Shown here in pieces: positions 8,343 to 18,972 of a stretch of DNA of 64,000 bases (position 1 is the stretch's first letter; each line of letters begins with the position of its first letter). The notes beneath the pieces were generated by a model, which saw only the letters and a list, made by a program, of their open reading frames with translations, was not told where the DNA came from and made no database searches. The DNA is from Thermomicrobium sp. CFH 73360 (GTDB lineage Bacteria; Chloroflexota; Chloroflexia; Thermomicrobiales; Thermomicrobiaceae). Location of the stretch: the NCBI RefSeq assembly GCF_023806465.1, contig NZ_JAMSLS010000001.1, positions 434,001 to 498,000 on the forward strand, in the 5' to 3' direction. Both the position numbers and the translations under genes were made by a program.

Positions 8343-8797
8343 TAGCGTGGTCTTTCCCAGGGACAGCCGCACTTCACCACTCTCCCGCCCCGTAACCAGC
8401 CCGATCAGGCAACCTATCATCAGACTTCCCCCCCAGACAGTTGATCGCCACCGGATTTGCCCAGCCCCTCCGGTGGTTTGATTCTCCAAAGAGGCCTGGT
8501 CATGCCCGAGGGAGCTCGATGCCTAACCTGCCGCGTCCGGTCATCACGGGACTGGGGGCAAGCTTCAGACCGGTGTTGACGGACGCCCGTCGCCATTCAG
8601 CACTGCTGACCTCGGCTCGACCGTCGGCCACACGCGCGATCTGACGAGACAGCCGCAGGACACCACGGGCATCTTCCGATAAACAGTCAAACGGCCAGTG
8701 TGATGATAGGAACCATCAGAACCTTGATCCCCTGCACGACCCACGTTGGAAGCGGTAGACAACCGGCAGCATGACCTCGCAATCACGCCAGCGGTTC

Positions 8798-8826
8798 TTG
8801 ACACGCAGCCCTGGATTTGCGATAGT
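8798..8826 (+). promoter_or_regulatory. argF promoter
   Basis: TTGACA (8798-8803) and GATAGT (8821-8826) are 17 bases apart, giving a leader of about 125 bases. No ARG-box-like palindrome was recognised. Confidence 0.55.
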
Positions 8827-8957
8827 CGGAGCAGGGCGTGGTTGCCCGATCGGAAAGGAATGGGGACAGTGCACCTCCGCATGAGGCACAGGTCTAGGTC
8901 CAGGCGTCACCGGTTCGTCCGAGGCCGGATCGTGTGCAGCATGAAGAGGAGGTTGCC

Positions 8958-9923
8958 ATGGCTGTCCCGACGGTTCGCAAGCTTTTCCATCTCTTGACTG
9001 ACGACGATCTTTCGCCCGAGCAGGCGGTTGCCCTCATCGAGTTTGCCGCACAGCTCAAAGCACAGCACCGCGCCGGCGAGCCACAACACCATCTCCTTCG
9101 CGGGAAAACTTTAGCCATGATCTTCCAGAAGCCGTCAACGCGTACTCGCGTCGCCTTCGAAGCCGGGATGGCACAGCTCGGTGGCCACGCACTCTATCTC
9201 TCGACTTCCGATCTCCAGCTTGGCCGCGGCGAGACTATCGCCGATACCGCTCGTGTTCTCTCACGGTACGTCGATGCGATTATGGCCCGTGTCTTCCGCC
9301 ACGCTGACGTTGTCGAACTCGCCACCCACGCTAGCGTGCCGGTCATCAACGGCCTGTCTGACCTCGCGCACCCCACGCAAGGCCTGGCGGACATGCTCAC
9401 CATTCAGGAACACCTTGGCGGCTGGAATGGGCGGACCCTCGCCTATCTGGGGTGCGCGAATAACATGGCCCACTCGCTGGCTCTCTCGGGTGCGCTTGTC
9501 GGGCTCTCGGTCCGTATAGCCACGCCTCCAGGTTGCCGACCGGATCCAGAAATCGTGCAGCGAGCGCAGCAGATCGCCGCCCGGACCGGCGCACGCATCG
9601 AGGTACTCACTGACCCGATCGAGGCTGTACGAGGGGTGGACGTTGTCTACACCGACGTCTGGGTCAGCATGGGACAAACCGTTCCGGATGAGGCGCTCGC
9701 GGCGCTGGAAGCCTACCGGGTCACGCCAGCGATCATGGCTGCCGCAGCACCACACGCGATCTTCATGCACTGTCTCCCCATGTTCCGCGGGCAAGAGGTG
9801 ACCGCTGAGGTCGCAGACGGGCCGCAATCTGTGATCTTCGATCAGGCGGAGAACCGGCTGCACCTGCACAAGGCGCTGCTGGTCGAACTCCTGAGCGATG
9901 CCGGCCCAGGGGTGCTGCGGTAG
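8958..9923 (+). CDS. argF: Ornithine carbamoyltransferase
   Basis: A 321-residue cytoplasmic enzyme that makes citrulline from ornithine and carbamoyl phosphate in arginine synthesis. Carbamoyl-phosphate motif FQKPSTRTR, then HPTQGLADMLTI, DVWVSMGQ and FMHCLPMFRGQE (the HCLP ornithine motif) are present in order, so ornithine rather than aspartate is the expected substrate. One oddity is YLGCANNMAHS, where the family nearly always has GD(G/A)xN: the Asp is a Cys here. ATG 8958 is chosen for GAGGAGG in front of it, over an upstream start at 8934. No other arg genes lie nearby; it may share a transcript with the following orphan gene. Confidence 0.94.
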   Translation: MAVPTVRKLFHLLTDDDLSPEQAVALIEFAAQLKAQHRAGEPQHHLLRGKTLAMIFQKPSTRTRVAFEAGMAQLGGHALYLSTSDLQLGRGETIADTARVLSRYVDAIMARVFRHADVVELATHASVPVINGLSDLAHPTQGLADMLTIQEHLGGWNGRTLAYLGCANNMAHSLALSGALVGLSVRIATPPGCRPDPEIVQRAQQIAARTGARIEVLTDPIEAVRGVDVVYTDVWVSMGQTVPDEALAALEAYRVTPAIMAAAAPHAIFMHCLPMFRGQEVTAEVADGPQSVIFDQAENRLHLHKALLVELLSDAGPGVLR

Positions 9924-9989
9924 TCCAGAGCATACCTTGACACTGGCTTGCGGTAGACGCGAGATACAATGAAGCCGAAAGGAGAACGC

Positions 9990-10355
9990 ATGACCGGTGT
10001 CACTGGTGCACCGCCGCAACTTCCTAATGAGATCGCCGGTTGGGTATGCGATTGGCGGGCGGCGAGGTCAAACCTTGAACTGGTGACGCACCGCACTGAC
10101 CGGCGTGGTGCAGCCATTGGTGAGGCACTCGCAGGGCGCATCATCGTCGGCCGCCAACAGTCTGGTTGGGAAATTCAGGCTCGGCTCTGGGTATTGGAGG
10201 ACGTCGCTGAGCACCAGCGTCTCCGTGTTCGCCGGGGCTCCGCAACAACGCCAGGTGAGATACACGATTTCTTGGCCGATGCAGGTTTGCCGAGAGAACT
10301 CGCAATCACTGTGGCAGAAGCGGCAGGGTCGCTTCCGCTCCCCGCGTCGTCGTGA
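9990..10355 (+). CDS. Uncharacterised small protein
   Basis: A 121-residue soluble protein beginning MTGVTGAPPQLPNEIAGW. No signal peptide, membrane segment or cysteine cluster; the centre (VGRQQSGWEIQARLWVLEDV) looks like beta strands and the end (TPGEIHDFLADAGLPRELA) like a helix. I do not recognise a family. GGAG stands before the ATG at 9990, and codon usage is typical of the region. TTGACA at 9937 and TACAAT at 9965 could form a weak promoter, though the 22-base spacing is too long, so cotranscription with argF 66 bases upstream is also possible. Confidence 0.65.
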   Translation: MTGVTGAPPQLPNEIAGWVCDWRAARSNLELVTHRTDRRGAAIGEALAGRIIVGRQQSGWEIQARLWVLEDVAEHQRLRVRRGSATTPGEIHDFLADAGLPRELAITVAEAAGSLPLPASS

Positions 10356-10939
10356 TCAATCGTCCGGACGAGTCGCTGCGCTGTTTTACAACAAGGGTAA
10401 AAGAGCGCGCGCCCGCTCGGAGATACTGTTATCGACCGTATCCGCTGCGACCGAGAGCCTGCCGCAGCGGAGCTACCCGCAGAGCAAAGCTTTGCCTTTC
10501 TTCGACTCATGCGGTACAGACCTGCATCCTGCACGCTCGGCTGATGCCTTTGGCCCTGTGGCATTGCTCGACGTTGCGACGCATTGACCGTCACACAGCG
10601 AATCATGGAGGCTTGTCAGCGCTGCCGACCGTGCATGCACTCCCTCTCCCAGTAACGAGCAGCACCGACAAGCAATCCCGATAAACCAGACTTAGGCACG
10701 TCGACAAGAGAAAAACACCCGCTGGCGGAATCGTTCAGCCGAATGACGCGATGCCGAGCAAACCGCGAGGCAGCACGGAACAAGTGCTTGTTGCACTCCC
10801 CGACTCCACAACCGCCGATCGGGGAATCGAAACCTCGGGCGGGCTTTGGGTAGTCCGCAGAAAGCGGTCACCAGTGATGCGAAAGAGGGGGCAGCGCCAG
10901 GAGATGGCCGGCATTTTCCGGCTGCAAGGTTGACGGATC
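10356..10939. other. Intergenic region, nothing recognised
   Basis: About 580 bases between the orphan gene and tRNA-Tyr. The overlapping short frames on both strands have no ribosome sites or family features. A GC-rich hairpin near 10403-10418 is not followed by a T-run. Confidence 0.5.
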
Positions 10940-11027
10940 TGGTGGGGAGAGAGGGATTCGAACCCCCGACGCGCGTCAGCGCACCGATTTTACAGACCGG
11001 CCCCTTGAACCGCTCGGGCATCTCCCC
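10940..11027 (-). tRNA. tRNA-Tyr (GUA)
   Basis: An 88-base class II tRNA. The acceptor arms GGGGAGA and TCTCCCC pair fully, the anticodon loop is CUGUAAA with anticodon GUA, the variable arm is long (GCGC-UGAC-GCGC), and the T loop reads TTCGAAT. The 3' CCA is encoded (10940-10942 on the complement) after discriminator A, as expected for tyrosine. Confidence 0.96.
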
Positions 11028-11074
11028 ACAAAAGCGACCCGGAGGTGTCCCCCTCACCCCTGGGTCGCGAAGAA

Positions 11075-11104
11075 AGTATACGCCATAGATTCTGTAAAGT
11101 GCAA
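11075..11104 (-). promoter_or_regulatory. tRNA-Tyr promoter
   Basis: TTGCAC (11104-11099) and TATACT (11080-11075) are separated by 18 bases on the minus strand, about 48 bases before the mature 5' end. Confidence 0.6.
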
Positions 11105-11673
11105 GGAGCCTGTGCAAACCTAAACGTCTTCTTAGCCTTTCGCCTCTTCGATCTCTGCCTTCAGTTCGCTATAGTGGTCGCTTTTCTTGCGCATCGCCCG
11201 TACGTTGCTGAGGCTGGGCAGCCGCCGCGACACCACGCGCGTGCGTGTTCCAGTCGTGAGCCCAACCGGTGGTTCGGCCCACGAGGTTGCCACTTGGCCA
11301 ATTGGCCGAATTGGCCATGTTGCCTTATCCCACCAATACAGCACACCGCGCTTCCCGAGTAGACCGAGATGCGCGGGATCAGAAGCCTTCGACCGTCACG
11401 ATCACTGGCAAAAAGTTTGACGTGAGCAAGCCCTGGCTCCGCAGGGCTGGGCACAAAGCGACAACACCCGAAACACGGCTCGCGCAGCGCTGGCCACGGA
11501 GGATCACTGGAGCTCCACTGCCATCCCAAAGCCGTTCTCGACCGTGTCATCAGAAAGCCATACACTGCCACTTGTGGCGAGAGAGTTGTATCAGGCCTCC
11601 CCAGTGAGCCGACCGAATCACTTGCATCGTGCGCTCGACGATGCCACCATGTGGCGCGGGTACGGAGGCTGCA
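11105..11673. other. Intergenic region with TTGGCC direct repeats
   Basis: No convincing gene. At 11294-11316 TTGGCC occurs three times at 8- and 9-base steps, and GGCCAATTGGCC inside it is a perfect 12-base palindrome. A 70-codon minus-strand frame (11132-11344) covers the repeats but has no ribosome site. Confidence 0.45.
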
Positions 11674-12894
11674 GTGCGCGGGACACGGGATCTCCTTTGG
11701 CCAGTCTATCTCCCCACAGTTCTCCTCGCCTTTGGGCAGGGTGTCATGGTACCAGTGCTCCCGCTCTTCCTGCGCGAGCACGGTGCCAGCTACACGGTTA
11801 CCGGGCTGGCGATTGCCGCAACTTGGGTCGGGACGCTGGCGGCAGACGTGCCGGTCGGCACGCTCCTCACCCGTATCGGCTACCGTCGAGCCTTTCTAGC
11901 CGGCTCACTCATCTACGCCGCTGCGACAGTCGGTGTCGCATTCGCAGGAAAAGTCCCCGCTGTGCTCATCGCCCTTCGACTGGCGACCGGTGTGGGGATT
12001 GCGTTGTGGGGGCTCTCCCGGCACGCGTATCTCGCGACCGTCGTGCCAGTTGAACAGCGTGGGCGAGCAATTGCCGTCTTCGGGGGAATCAACCGGCTCG
12101 GATGGTTCCTCGGGCCAGCACTGGGAGGATGGCTCGGTACCCTGCTGGGCCTCCGCTGGGCAATCGTTGTCACGGCGGTTGTGGCTGTGGTCGCCTTCGT
12201 CATCGCCGCAGTCGCCTTCGAGCCCGCTGCGAGACCGGTCGTGACGACGCGTCCTGCACCGCTGGCCGCGATCAGTGACGTGCTGCGCTCACGCTGGAGT
12301 GTCCTGGTAAGCGCTGGGACAGCACAACTCTTCGGCCAGATGCTCCGACAGACCCGGCAAGTTGCGATCCCACTCTATGGTGCAGACGCGCTCGGTCTCA
12401 GTGCTGCTGCAATCGGGCAGATCGTCAGCTTTTCGGCTCTGGTCGACATGGCACTCTTTTGGCCAGCCGGATGGGTCATGGATCGCTGGGGCCGCAAAGC
12501 GGCAGCTGTCCCATCCTTCTTGCTACTCGGTCTCGGCATGGCACTCGTCCCTCTGAGCTCAAGCTATACCGAGCTCCTCCTGGTGGGTCTCCTCATCGGC
12601 CTCGCAAACGGCTTGGGTTCTGGAACGATGATGACGCTCGGTGCAGACCTGGCTCCACTAGGACGCACCGGCGAGTTCCTCGGCCTGTGGCGTCTCATCG
12701 GCGACGGTGGACAGGCCCTTGCACCACTCGCCGTTGGAATCGCGGCCGATGCACTCGGCATCGCCGTGACAGCCGGCCTCTGTTCTGGTCTCGGACTGCT
12801 CGCAGCCGGTATGCTCGTGGTCTTCGTTCCGGAGACACGCCATGCTCAACAGCCCGCCCATGCCTCGGCCGGCTCCCCCTCGCAACGCCATTGA
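11674..12894 (+). CDS. MFS-family transporter (drug/solute exporter type)
   Basis: A 406-residue protein with about 12 hydrophobic segments in two halves. The first half has VYLPTVLLAFGQGVMVPVLPLFL and the loop 2-3 motif GTLLTRIGYRRAF in place of the usual G-x-L-a-D-r-x-G-R-K; the second half has the repeat copy AGWVMDRWGRKAAAV. This domain order is that of proton-driven major facilitator exporters; the substrate cannot be named. GTG at 11674 is taken as start because GGAGG lies five bases before it; upstream in-frame starts at 11629 and 11641 lack such a site. A strong terminator follows. Confidence 0.85.
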   Translation: MRGTRDLLWPVYLPTVLLAFGQGVMVPVLPLFLREHGASYTVTGLAIAATWVGTLAADVPVGTLLTRIGYRRAFLAGSLIYAAATVGVAFAGKVPAVLIALRLATGVGIALWGLSRHAYLATVVPVEQRGRAIAVFGGINRLGWFLGPALGGWLGTLLGLRWAIVVTAVVAVVAFVIAAVAFEPAARPVVTTRPAPLAAISDVLRSRWSVLVSAGTAQLFGQMLRQTRQVAIPLYGADALGLSAAAIGQIVSFSALVDMALFWPAGWVMDRWGRKAAAVPSFLLLGLGMALVPLSSSYTELLLVGLLIGLANGLGSGTMMTLGADLAPLGRTGEFLGLWRLIGDGGQALAPLAVGIAADALGIAVTAGLCSGLGLLAAGMLVVFVPETRHAQQPAHASAGSPSQRH

Positions 12895-12968
12895 CAAGAG
12901 ACAAGCCTTGGCAGACGAGTGTCTTTGATACGAAGAAACAGGAAGAATTGCCCCTCGTCGAAAGCGAA

Positions 12969-12990
12969 AGCCCGGGCCGGAGCCCGGGCT
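12969..12990. terminator. Bidirectional terminator between MFS and hsp20 genes
   Basis: AGCCCGGGC pairs with GCCCGGGCT (9 bp) around the tetraloop CGGA. It lies between two convergent genes. No clear T-run follows on either strand. Confidence 0.65.
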
Positions 12991-13016
12991 CGTCCTGAGG
13001 GACGCCTCGAGTGCGA

Positions 13017-13493
13017 TCAGTTGACCGCGGCCGCTAACGCCGTCGGCTGCTGCACCGGAATCCGCTTGACGCGTGCCTCACTCGTCTTGGGCAAGGTTAG
13101 CGTCAAAATCCCGTGCTCGATGTGCGCCTGGGCGGCGTCAGCGTCCACCGGTGCCGGCAAGGTCAGCGTCTCGCTGAACTCACCATACCCAAGCTCGCGC
13201 CGGTACCAGGTCACGTGCTTTGCAGTCTCCTCGTCAAGCATCGAACCGCAACGACCGCGGATGGTCAGGGTATTCTGCTCAATGCTGACTTCGAGATCCT
13301 CCGGCTTCGCCCCCGGCACCGCCGCCCTGACGACGAGCGCTTCGCCAGTGTCGAAAAGATCGATCGCCGGCCGAGCTGTGAGCGCTCGCGCGAAGAACGG
13401 TCGAGTCGTGCGGCCGAAGGCCTCGCTCACCAGGCGATCCATCTCACTCCAGAGCCGCTCGAACTCCGCGATCGGACTCCAGCGCTCCACCAT
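13017..13493 (-). CDS. Small heat shock protein (Hsp20/alpha-crystallin)
   Basis: A 158-residue ATP-independent holdase. The N-terminus (MVERWSPIAEFERLWSEMDR) is the usual amphipathic start, followed by the alpha-crystallin domain from about residue 45: PAIDLFDTGEALVVRAAVPG, EVSIEQNTLTIRG, FSETLTLPAPVDADAAQAHI and HGILTLTLPK, and a C-terminal IPV tail motif (RIPVQQ) that docks subunits into oligomers. ATG 13493 has AAAGGAGG before it. A near-consensus sigma70-type promoter precedes it; no CIRCE element was seen. Confidence 0.94.
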   Translation of the reverse strand: MVERWSPIAEFERLWSEMDRLVSEAFGRTTRPFFARALTARPAIDLFDTGEALVVRAAVPGAKPEDLEVSIEQNTLTIRGRCGSMLDEETAKHVTWYRRELGYGEFSETLTLPAPVDADAAQAHIEHGILTLTLPKTSEARVKRIPVQQPTALAAAVN

Positions 13494-13549
13494 GGCTCTC
13501 CTCCTTTCGCATCGCGGCTGCACGAGCTCATCGATGCTTCTACGGAATG

Positions 13550-13578
13550 TATATAGTAGACTGCACAATCCGTGTCAA
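13550..13578 (-). promoter_or_regulatory. hsp20 promoter
   Basis: TTGACA (13578-13573) and TATATA (13555-13550) are exactly 17 bases apart on the minus strand, about 57 bases before the start codon. The rest of the stretch up to 13890 shows no gene. Confidence 0.75.
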
Positions 13579-13890
13579 GAGCATGTCCTCATGCATGTCA
13601 TAGTTAGCGAGGCAATTGATCCCCACACGCTCCCCGGCTGCCGCACCAGAGAAGCGCCGCGCTCGCCGATCGGGGGACCGGATACCGTTTGGCGAGGAAC
13701 TCGGTCTCCAAGTGCGACTCCATGACAATCTCCCGTTCGCGAGCACCGCCGGACGACCGACTTCGACCGGGCTTCCCTCCTCCGTCTCCCGTCACTTGCC
13801 TGAAAGCGCCTGGCAGTCGATCCCCCTGACACACGCTCGGTGTACACTCCTGTCAGCGGCGGCGCGGGCCATCCCCGAGGTGGGAAACAC

Positions 13891-15033
13891 GTGGTCACGG
13901 CTGGTCTCTCACTCCATTCGCATGAACGACAGGCGAACTTCCGCAACTTCGACTGGGCGCTGCTCGTCACAGCACTTGTACTCTCCGGCTTTGGGCTGGT
14001 AGCGATCTGGAGTGCCGACGGTGCTGGGCCCTTGCGCCTCGGTGGGCCAGTCTTTCGGCAAGCTTTCGCGATTGTCCTCGGACTGCTTCTGATGGCTGTG
14101 CTCAGTTGGGTCGACCCGCGGTACGTGAAGGCACTTGCCTGGGCGATCTACGCCGTCGCACTTGTCGGGCTCGTCGCTGTCGATCTTCTTGGCGTGACGA
14201 TCGGCGGTGCGCGCCGCTGGATCGACCTCGGCCCACTCACGCTCCAGCCGTCGGAGCCAGCCAAGATAGCTGTCCTGATCGCACTCGCCGCGTTCGTTGC
14301 CGACCGTGGTGTCGAGATGCGTCACTTTCGCAATTTCCTCTTGGCTGGCCTCATTGTCGCCGTCCCGATGGCCCTGGTATACCAACAACCCGATCTTGGG
14401 ACGGCTGGTTGCTTCGCTGCCATCTGGTTGGTGGTGATGCTGGTGAGTCCGGTCCGGCGTCTCCACTTGCTGAGTGTGGTGGGCGCGAGCCCGTTTGCCG
14501 CGCTCTTCGCTTGGCACTTTGTGCTGCATGACTATATGCGCGAGCGACTCCTTATCTCGTACCAGCCGGAGCGGGACTACTTCGGTGAAGGGTTCAACAT
14601 CATCCAGGCCCAGATCGCCATCGGGACGGGGGGTCTCTTGGGCAATGGACTCGCCGGGAGCCTGCAGAGCCAACTCGGTCTTTTACGCGTGCGGCATACC
14701 GACTTCATCTTTGCCCACGCTATGGGCATGGTCGGCTTCGTCGGTGGCGTTGCACTCGTGGCGGCCTATCTCCTCTTGCTGTGGCGGATCAGTCGCGCGG
14801 CACTCCTTGTCGACGATCTGTTCAGCCGCGCACTCGCAACAGGGGTGACGGGCCTCTTCTTCTTCCAGGCATTTGTCAACATGGGGATGAATGTCGGCTT
14901 GCTCCCCGTGACCGGCGTTCCGCTGCCTTTCATCAGCCTCGGCGGCAGCGCTATCTGGACACAATTCGCCGCACTCGGCCTTATTCAGGGACTCCTCACA
15001 CATCGACGACGTACCGCGTTCGGCAGACAGTGA
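13891..15033 (+). CDS. rodA: RodA-type SEDS peptidoglycan glycosyltransferase
   Basis: A polytopic membrane protein of 380 residues that polymerises lipid II for cell-wall elongation. SEDS marks are visible: GVTIGGARRWIDLGPLTLQPSE (cut here by the text limit into GGARRWIDLG and LQPSEPAKI), QQPDLGTAG, the loop FGEGFNIIQAQIAIGTGG, HTDFIFAHAMG and VTGVPLPFISLGGSA. The NIIQAQIAIG/HTDFIF pattern and length favour RodA over FtsW. GTG 13891 has GAGGTGGG upstream; the frame could also start at GTG 13840. No penicillin-binding protein lies next to it, and mreB is 16 kb away in this window. Confidence 0.9.
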   Translation: MVTAGLSLHSHERQANFRNFDWALLVTALVLSGFGLVAIWSADGAGPLRLGGPVFRQAFAIVLGLLLMAVLSWVDPRYVKALAWAIYAVALVGLVAVDLLGVTIGGARRWIDLGPLTLQPSEPAKIAVLIALAAFVADRGVEMRHFRNFLLAGLIVAVPMALVYQQPDLGTAGCFAAIWLVVMLVSPVRRLHLLSVVGASPFAALFAWHFVLHDYMRERLLISYQPERDYFGEGFNIIQAQIAIGTGGLLGNGLAGSLQSQLGLLRVRHTDFIFAHAMGMVGFVGGVALVAAYLLLLWRISRAALLVDDLFSRALATGVTGLFFFQAFVNMGMNVGLLPVTGVPLPFISLGGSAIWTQFAALGLIQGLLTHRRRTAFGRQ

Positions 15034-15253
15034 CTGGGGATTCCTCGCTGGGAAGAGGCTCGGAGGATTCAGGCAACAGGACACCGCCCGACGCCGAGAT
15101 CGGGAGCAATACGCCGAATCCAGGTCAGCTGCCCGGACACGGTTCAAGAACCTGCGAAGGGACCGACTGCCGATCAGCCCGCTGGAATTCCAGAAAGTTC
15201 GATGAGGGACTCTCCTGGAGCCGGCCTGGCCAACACGCAATTGCCCGATGGAG

Positions 15254-15259
15254 TATAAT
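15254..15259 (+). promoter_or_regulatory. -10 box before hemW
   Basis: A perfect TATAAT lies 33 bases before the hemW start codon. I see no matching -35 hexamer at 16-18 bases, so the promoter call rests on the -10 alone. Confidence 0.4.
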
Positions 15260-15291
15260 TGACAGAATAGCGCAAGATCTGGAGCTCGTGT

Positions 15292-16509
15292 ATGATGGCC
15301 CACACCACTCCGCAGGCAGCGCTCGAGCAAGCCGCACCACAGCCACGCGAGACACCGTTGGGGTTGTACATCCATATTCCCTTCTGCCGCCGTATCTGCC
15401 CCTATTGTGATTTCAACGTCTATGCACGGCAGGAGCAGCTCGTCCCTGCGTACCTCGCTGCCATACAGCGCGAACTCACTCTCTGGGCCGAACAGGTGGA
15501 CAGACGCCCGCTCCAAACCATTTATCTCGGCGGCGGCACTCCGTCGTTGCTCGAACCGGCTCAGGTCGCCGAACTCCTCGAAACGATCTTCCAAAAGTTC
15601 ATGGTCCTCGACAGGGCGGAGGTGACGCTGGAGGCGAATCCGGAGACGCTCAACGTGGCGAAGCTTGCCGGATACCGCACTGCCGGGGTGAATCGCCTCA
15701 GCATCGGTGTGCAAACGTTGGCCAGGCACGGACTCAAGGTACTCGGACGTGCTCATCGCCCCGAGACACCAGTGGAGGCCTTCCGTGCTGCGCGAGCCGC
15801 CGGATTCGAAAACATCAATCTCGACCTCATCTACGGCTGGCCAGGACAGTTGCGTGAAGACTGGATGCGTGACCTCCGAACCGCTCTCTCTTGGGAACCC
15901 GAACATCTTTCGCTCTATGCACTCACCATTGAGCCGGGTACCCCTTACGAACGCGGAGTCCGCCGCGGCGTGCTCCGTCCACTCGACGATGACACGATGG
16001 CCGAGTTTGCCGAGCTCGCAGCGGAACTCCTTACGGCTCACGGATACGAGCACTACGAGATCTCGAACTGGACACGGTCAGGCAACTGGCGCTCGCGCCA
16101 CAATCAGATCTACTGGCGTAATGGGTACTACGTCGGTGCTGGCGCTGGCGCTCATGGCTATTTCGACGGACGGCGAACAGTCAATGAGCGGCTTCCCGCT
16201 CGGTACATTGAACGCCTGGGGCGCGGTGAACTCCCGGTCGTGCAGACAGAACTCATTGACCAGCGGACAGAAGTCGTCGAGACGATGATTCTTGGGCTTC
16301 GCCTGGTAGTGGATGGCGTCTCGGCGACCGCCTTTCGAGCGCGGCATGGTGCCGACCTGGTGGAGCTCTATGGCCCGGTCCTCGCGGAACTGGCAGCGCT
16401 CGATCTGATTGAGTGGGATGGAGAGCGTCTTCGCTTGACACCGCACGGTGTGTGGGTCGCAAATGAGGTTGCTGTCCGCTTCTTGGATCCGCGTGGTAGA
16501 CTGGGATAA
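15292..16509 (+). CDS. hemW: Radical SAM haem chaperone HemW (HemN-like)
   Basis: A 405-residue radical SAM protein. The 4Fe-4S/SAM motif is YIHIPFCRRICPYCDFN (CxxxCxxC), followed by IYLGGGTPSLLEPAQ, EANPETL, GVNRLSIGVQT and LSLYALTIEPGTPY, the standard HemN/HemW sequence. The cluster motif is followed by aspartate and the HemN-specific N-terminal extension is missing, so the haem chaperone HemW is more likely than oxygen-independent coproporphyrinogen oxidase, although the two cannot be told apart fully by eye. The next gene, parA, begins 24 bases after the stop, and guaB follows, so the three may form one transcript. Confidence 0.88.
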   Translation: MMAHTTPQAALEQAAPQPRETPLGLYIHIPFCRRICPYCDFNVYARQEQLVPAYLAAIQRELTLWAEQVDRRPLQTIYLGGGTPSLLEPAQVAELLETIFQKFMVLDRAEVTLEANPETLNVAKLAGYRTAGVNRLSIGVQTLARHGLKVLGRAHRPETPVEAFRAARAAGFENINLDLIYGWPGQLREDWMRDLRTALSWEPEHLSLYALTIEPGTPYERGVRRGVLRPLDDDTMAEFAELAAELLTAHGYEHYEISNWTRSGNWRSRHNQIYWRNGYYVGAGAGAHGYFDGRRTVNERLPARYIERLGRGELPVVQTELIDQRTEVVETMILGLRLVVDGVSATAFRARHGADLVELYGPVLAELAALDLIEWDGERLRLTPHGVWVANEVAVRFLDPRGRLG

Positions 16510-16533
16510 TTAACACCGACCGCGCAAGCGGGG

Positions 16534-17352
16534 ATGGGCGGCGTGGAGCGAGTGATCGCGGTCGCGAACCAAAAGGGTGGTGTTGGTAAGACTACGACCG
16601 CTGTGCAGCTCGCAGCATTTTTTGCCCACCGTGGTTTTCGCACGTTGCTGGTTGACCTCGATCCACAGGCGAACGCGACGAGCAGTCTGGGCATCGATCG
16701 CGGGCAGCTCGAGACGACCGTGTATGAGGCATTACTGGAGCCGGAGGGTGCCGAGTCAGCCGTCCTTGCTGACGTACGGCCTGGGCTTGATCTTCTACCT
16801 TCGTCTGGGCTCCTCGCCGGTGCCGAGGTGGAGTTGGTCGCGACGCCTCAACGGGAATTCCGCTTGCGAGCAGCTTTGCAACACCTGGCACCACGGTATG
16901 CGGTCGTTTTGGTCGATTGTCCGCCTTCGCTTGGGCTCCTGACAGTCAACGCGCTGGTCGCAGCACGCGCTGTCCTGGTACCGATCCAGTGCGAGTACCT
17001 GCCCTTGGAGGGGCTGGCCCAACTGGTCACAACACTGGACCTTGTGAAGCGGCGGTTGAACCCGCCGCTTGACGTCATCGGTGTGGTACTGACGATGTTC
17101 GATGCGCGGACGCGACTTGCGCTACAGGTCGTCCAGGAAGTTCGGCGTGCATTCGGCGCCCGGGTCTTCCGCGCGATCATTCCGCGCGCTGTTCGGCTGG
17201 CCGAAGCACCGAGTCATGGGCAAACGATTTTCGAGTACGATCCCGCTTCCCGCGCGGCCCGCGCGTACAACGAACTCGGCGCGGAACTGCTCGAGCGACT
17301 GGGGCTCTGCACAGTCCCAGAGCCGATCGAATCCGCCCAAGGAACACCATGA
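16534..17352 (+). CDS. parA: ParA/Soj-family chromosome-partitioning ATPase
   Basis: A 272-residue deviant Walker ATPase. The P-loop is [20 protein letters not shown] (KGGVGKTT with the signature lysine), Walker A' is [16 protein letters not shown], and the Walker B-like strand is [18 protein letters not shown]. These are the marks of ParA/Soj proteins, which bind DNA nonspecifically and drive segregation together with ParB. No parB or parS-like sequence is seen next to it, unusual because the genes are normally adjacent. It could alternatively be a stand-alone MinD/ParA-like protein positioning some other cargo. It sits between hemW and guaB with gaps of 24 and 20 bases. Confidence 0.88.
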   Translation: MGGVERVIAVANQKGGVGKTTTAVQLAAFFAHRGFRTLLVDLDPQANATSSLGIDRGQLETTVYEALLEPEGAESAVLADVRPGLDLLPSSGLLAGAEVELVATPQREFRLRAALQHLAPRYAVVLVDCPPSLGLLTVNALVAARAVLVPIQCEYLPLEGLAQLVTTLDLVKRRLNPPLDVIGVVLTMFDARTRLALQVVQEVRRAFGARVFRAIIPRAVRLAEAPSHGQTIFEYDPASRAARAYNELGAELLERLGLCTVPEPIESAQGTP

Positions 17353-17366
17353 GAACCAGGGGGTGA

Positions 17367-18908
<1,542 letters not shown>

Positions 18909-18939
18909 CGGCCTCACCGACCATGTCGCATGCTGAGCA

Positions 18940-18965
18940 GGCGGCCGGTCGATCGACCGGCCGCC
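18940..18965. terminator. Bidirectional terminator after guaB
   Basis: A perfect 26-base palindrome with arms GGCGGCCGGTC and GACCGGCCGCC around GATC. It separates guaB from the convergent repeat-protein gene. No long T-run follows. Confidence 0.7.
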
Positions 18966-18972
18966 CCCGATC

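Larger units (their letters stand above)
8143..8957. other. Long intergenic region between divergent genes
   Basis: About 815 bases without a convincing gene: the frames present are short, have no ribosome sites and look like random translation. It holds two outward-facing promoters (8314-8342 minus, 8798-8826 plus). The 165-base leader of the Nramp-like gene contains a TTGTCG/CGACAA hairpin near 8228-8244; I do not recognise a riboswitch class. Confidence 0.6.

Noticed and set aside
8565-8882. 105-residue minus-strand frame in the argF upstream region
   Set aside because: Cysteine/serine-rich random-looking translation, overlaps the argF promoter, no ribosome site.
11132-11344. 70-residue minus-strand frame near tRNA-Tyr
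   Set aside because: No ribosome site, repetitive translation of the TTGGCC repeats, no recognisable features.
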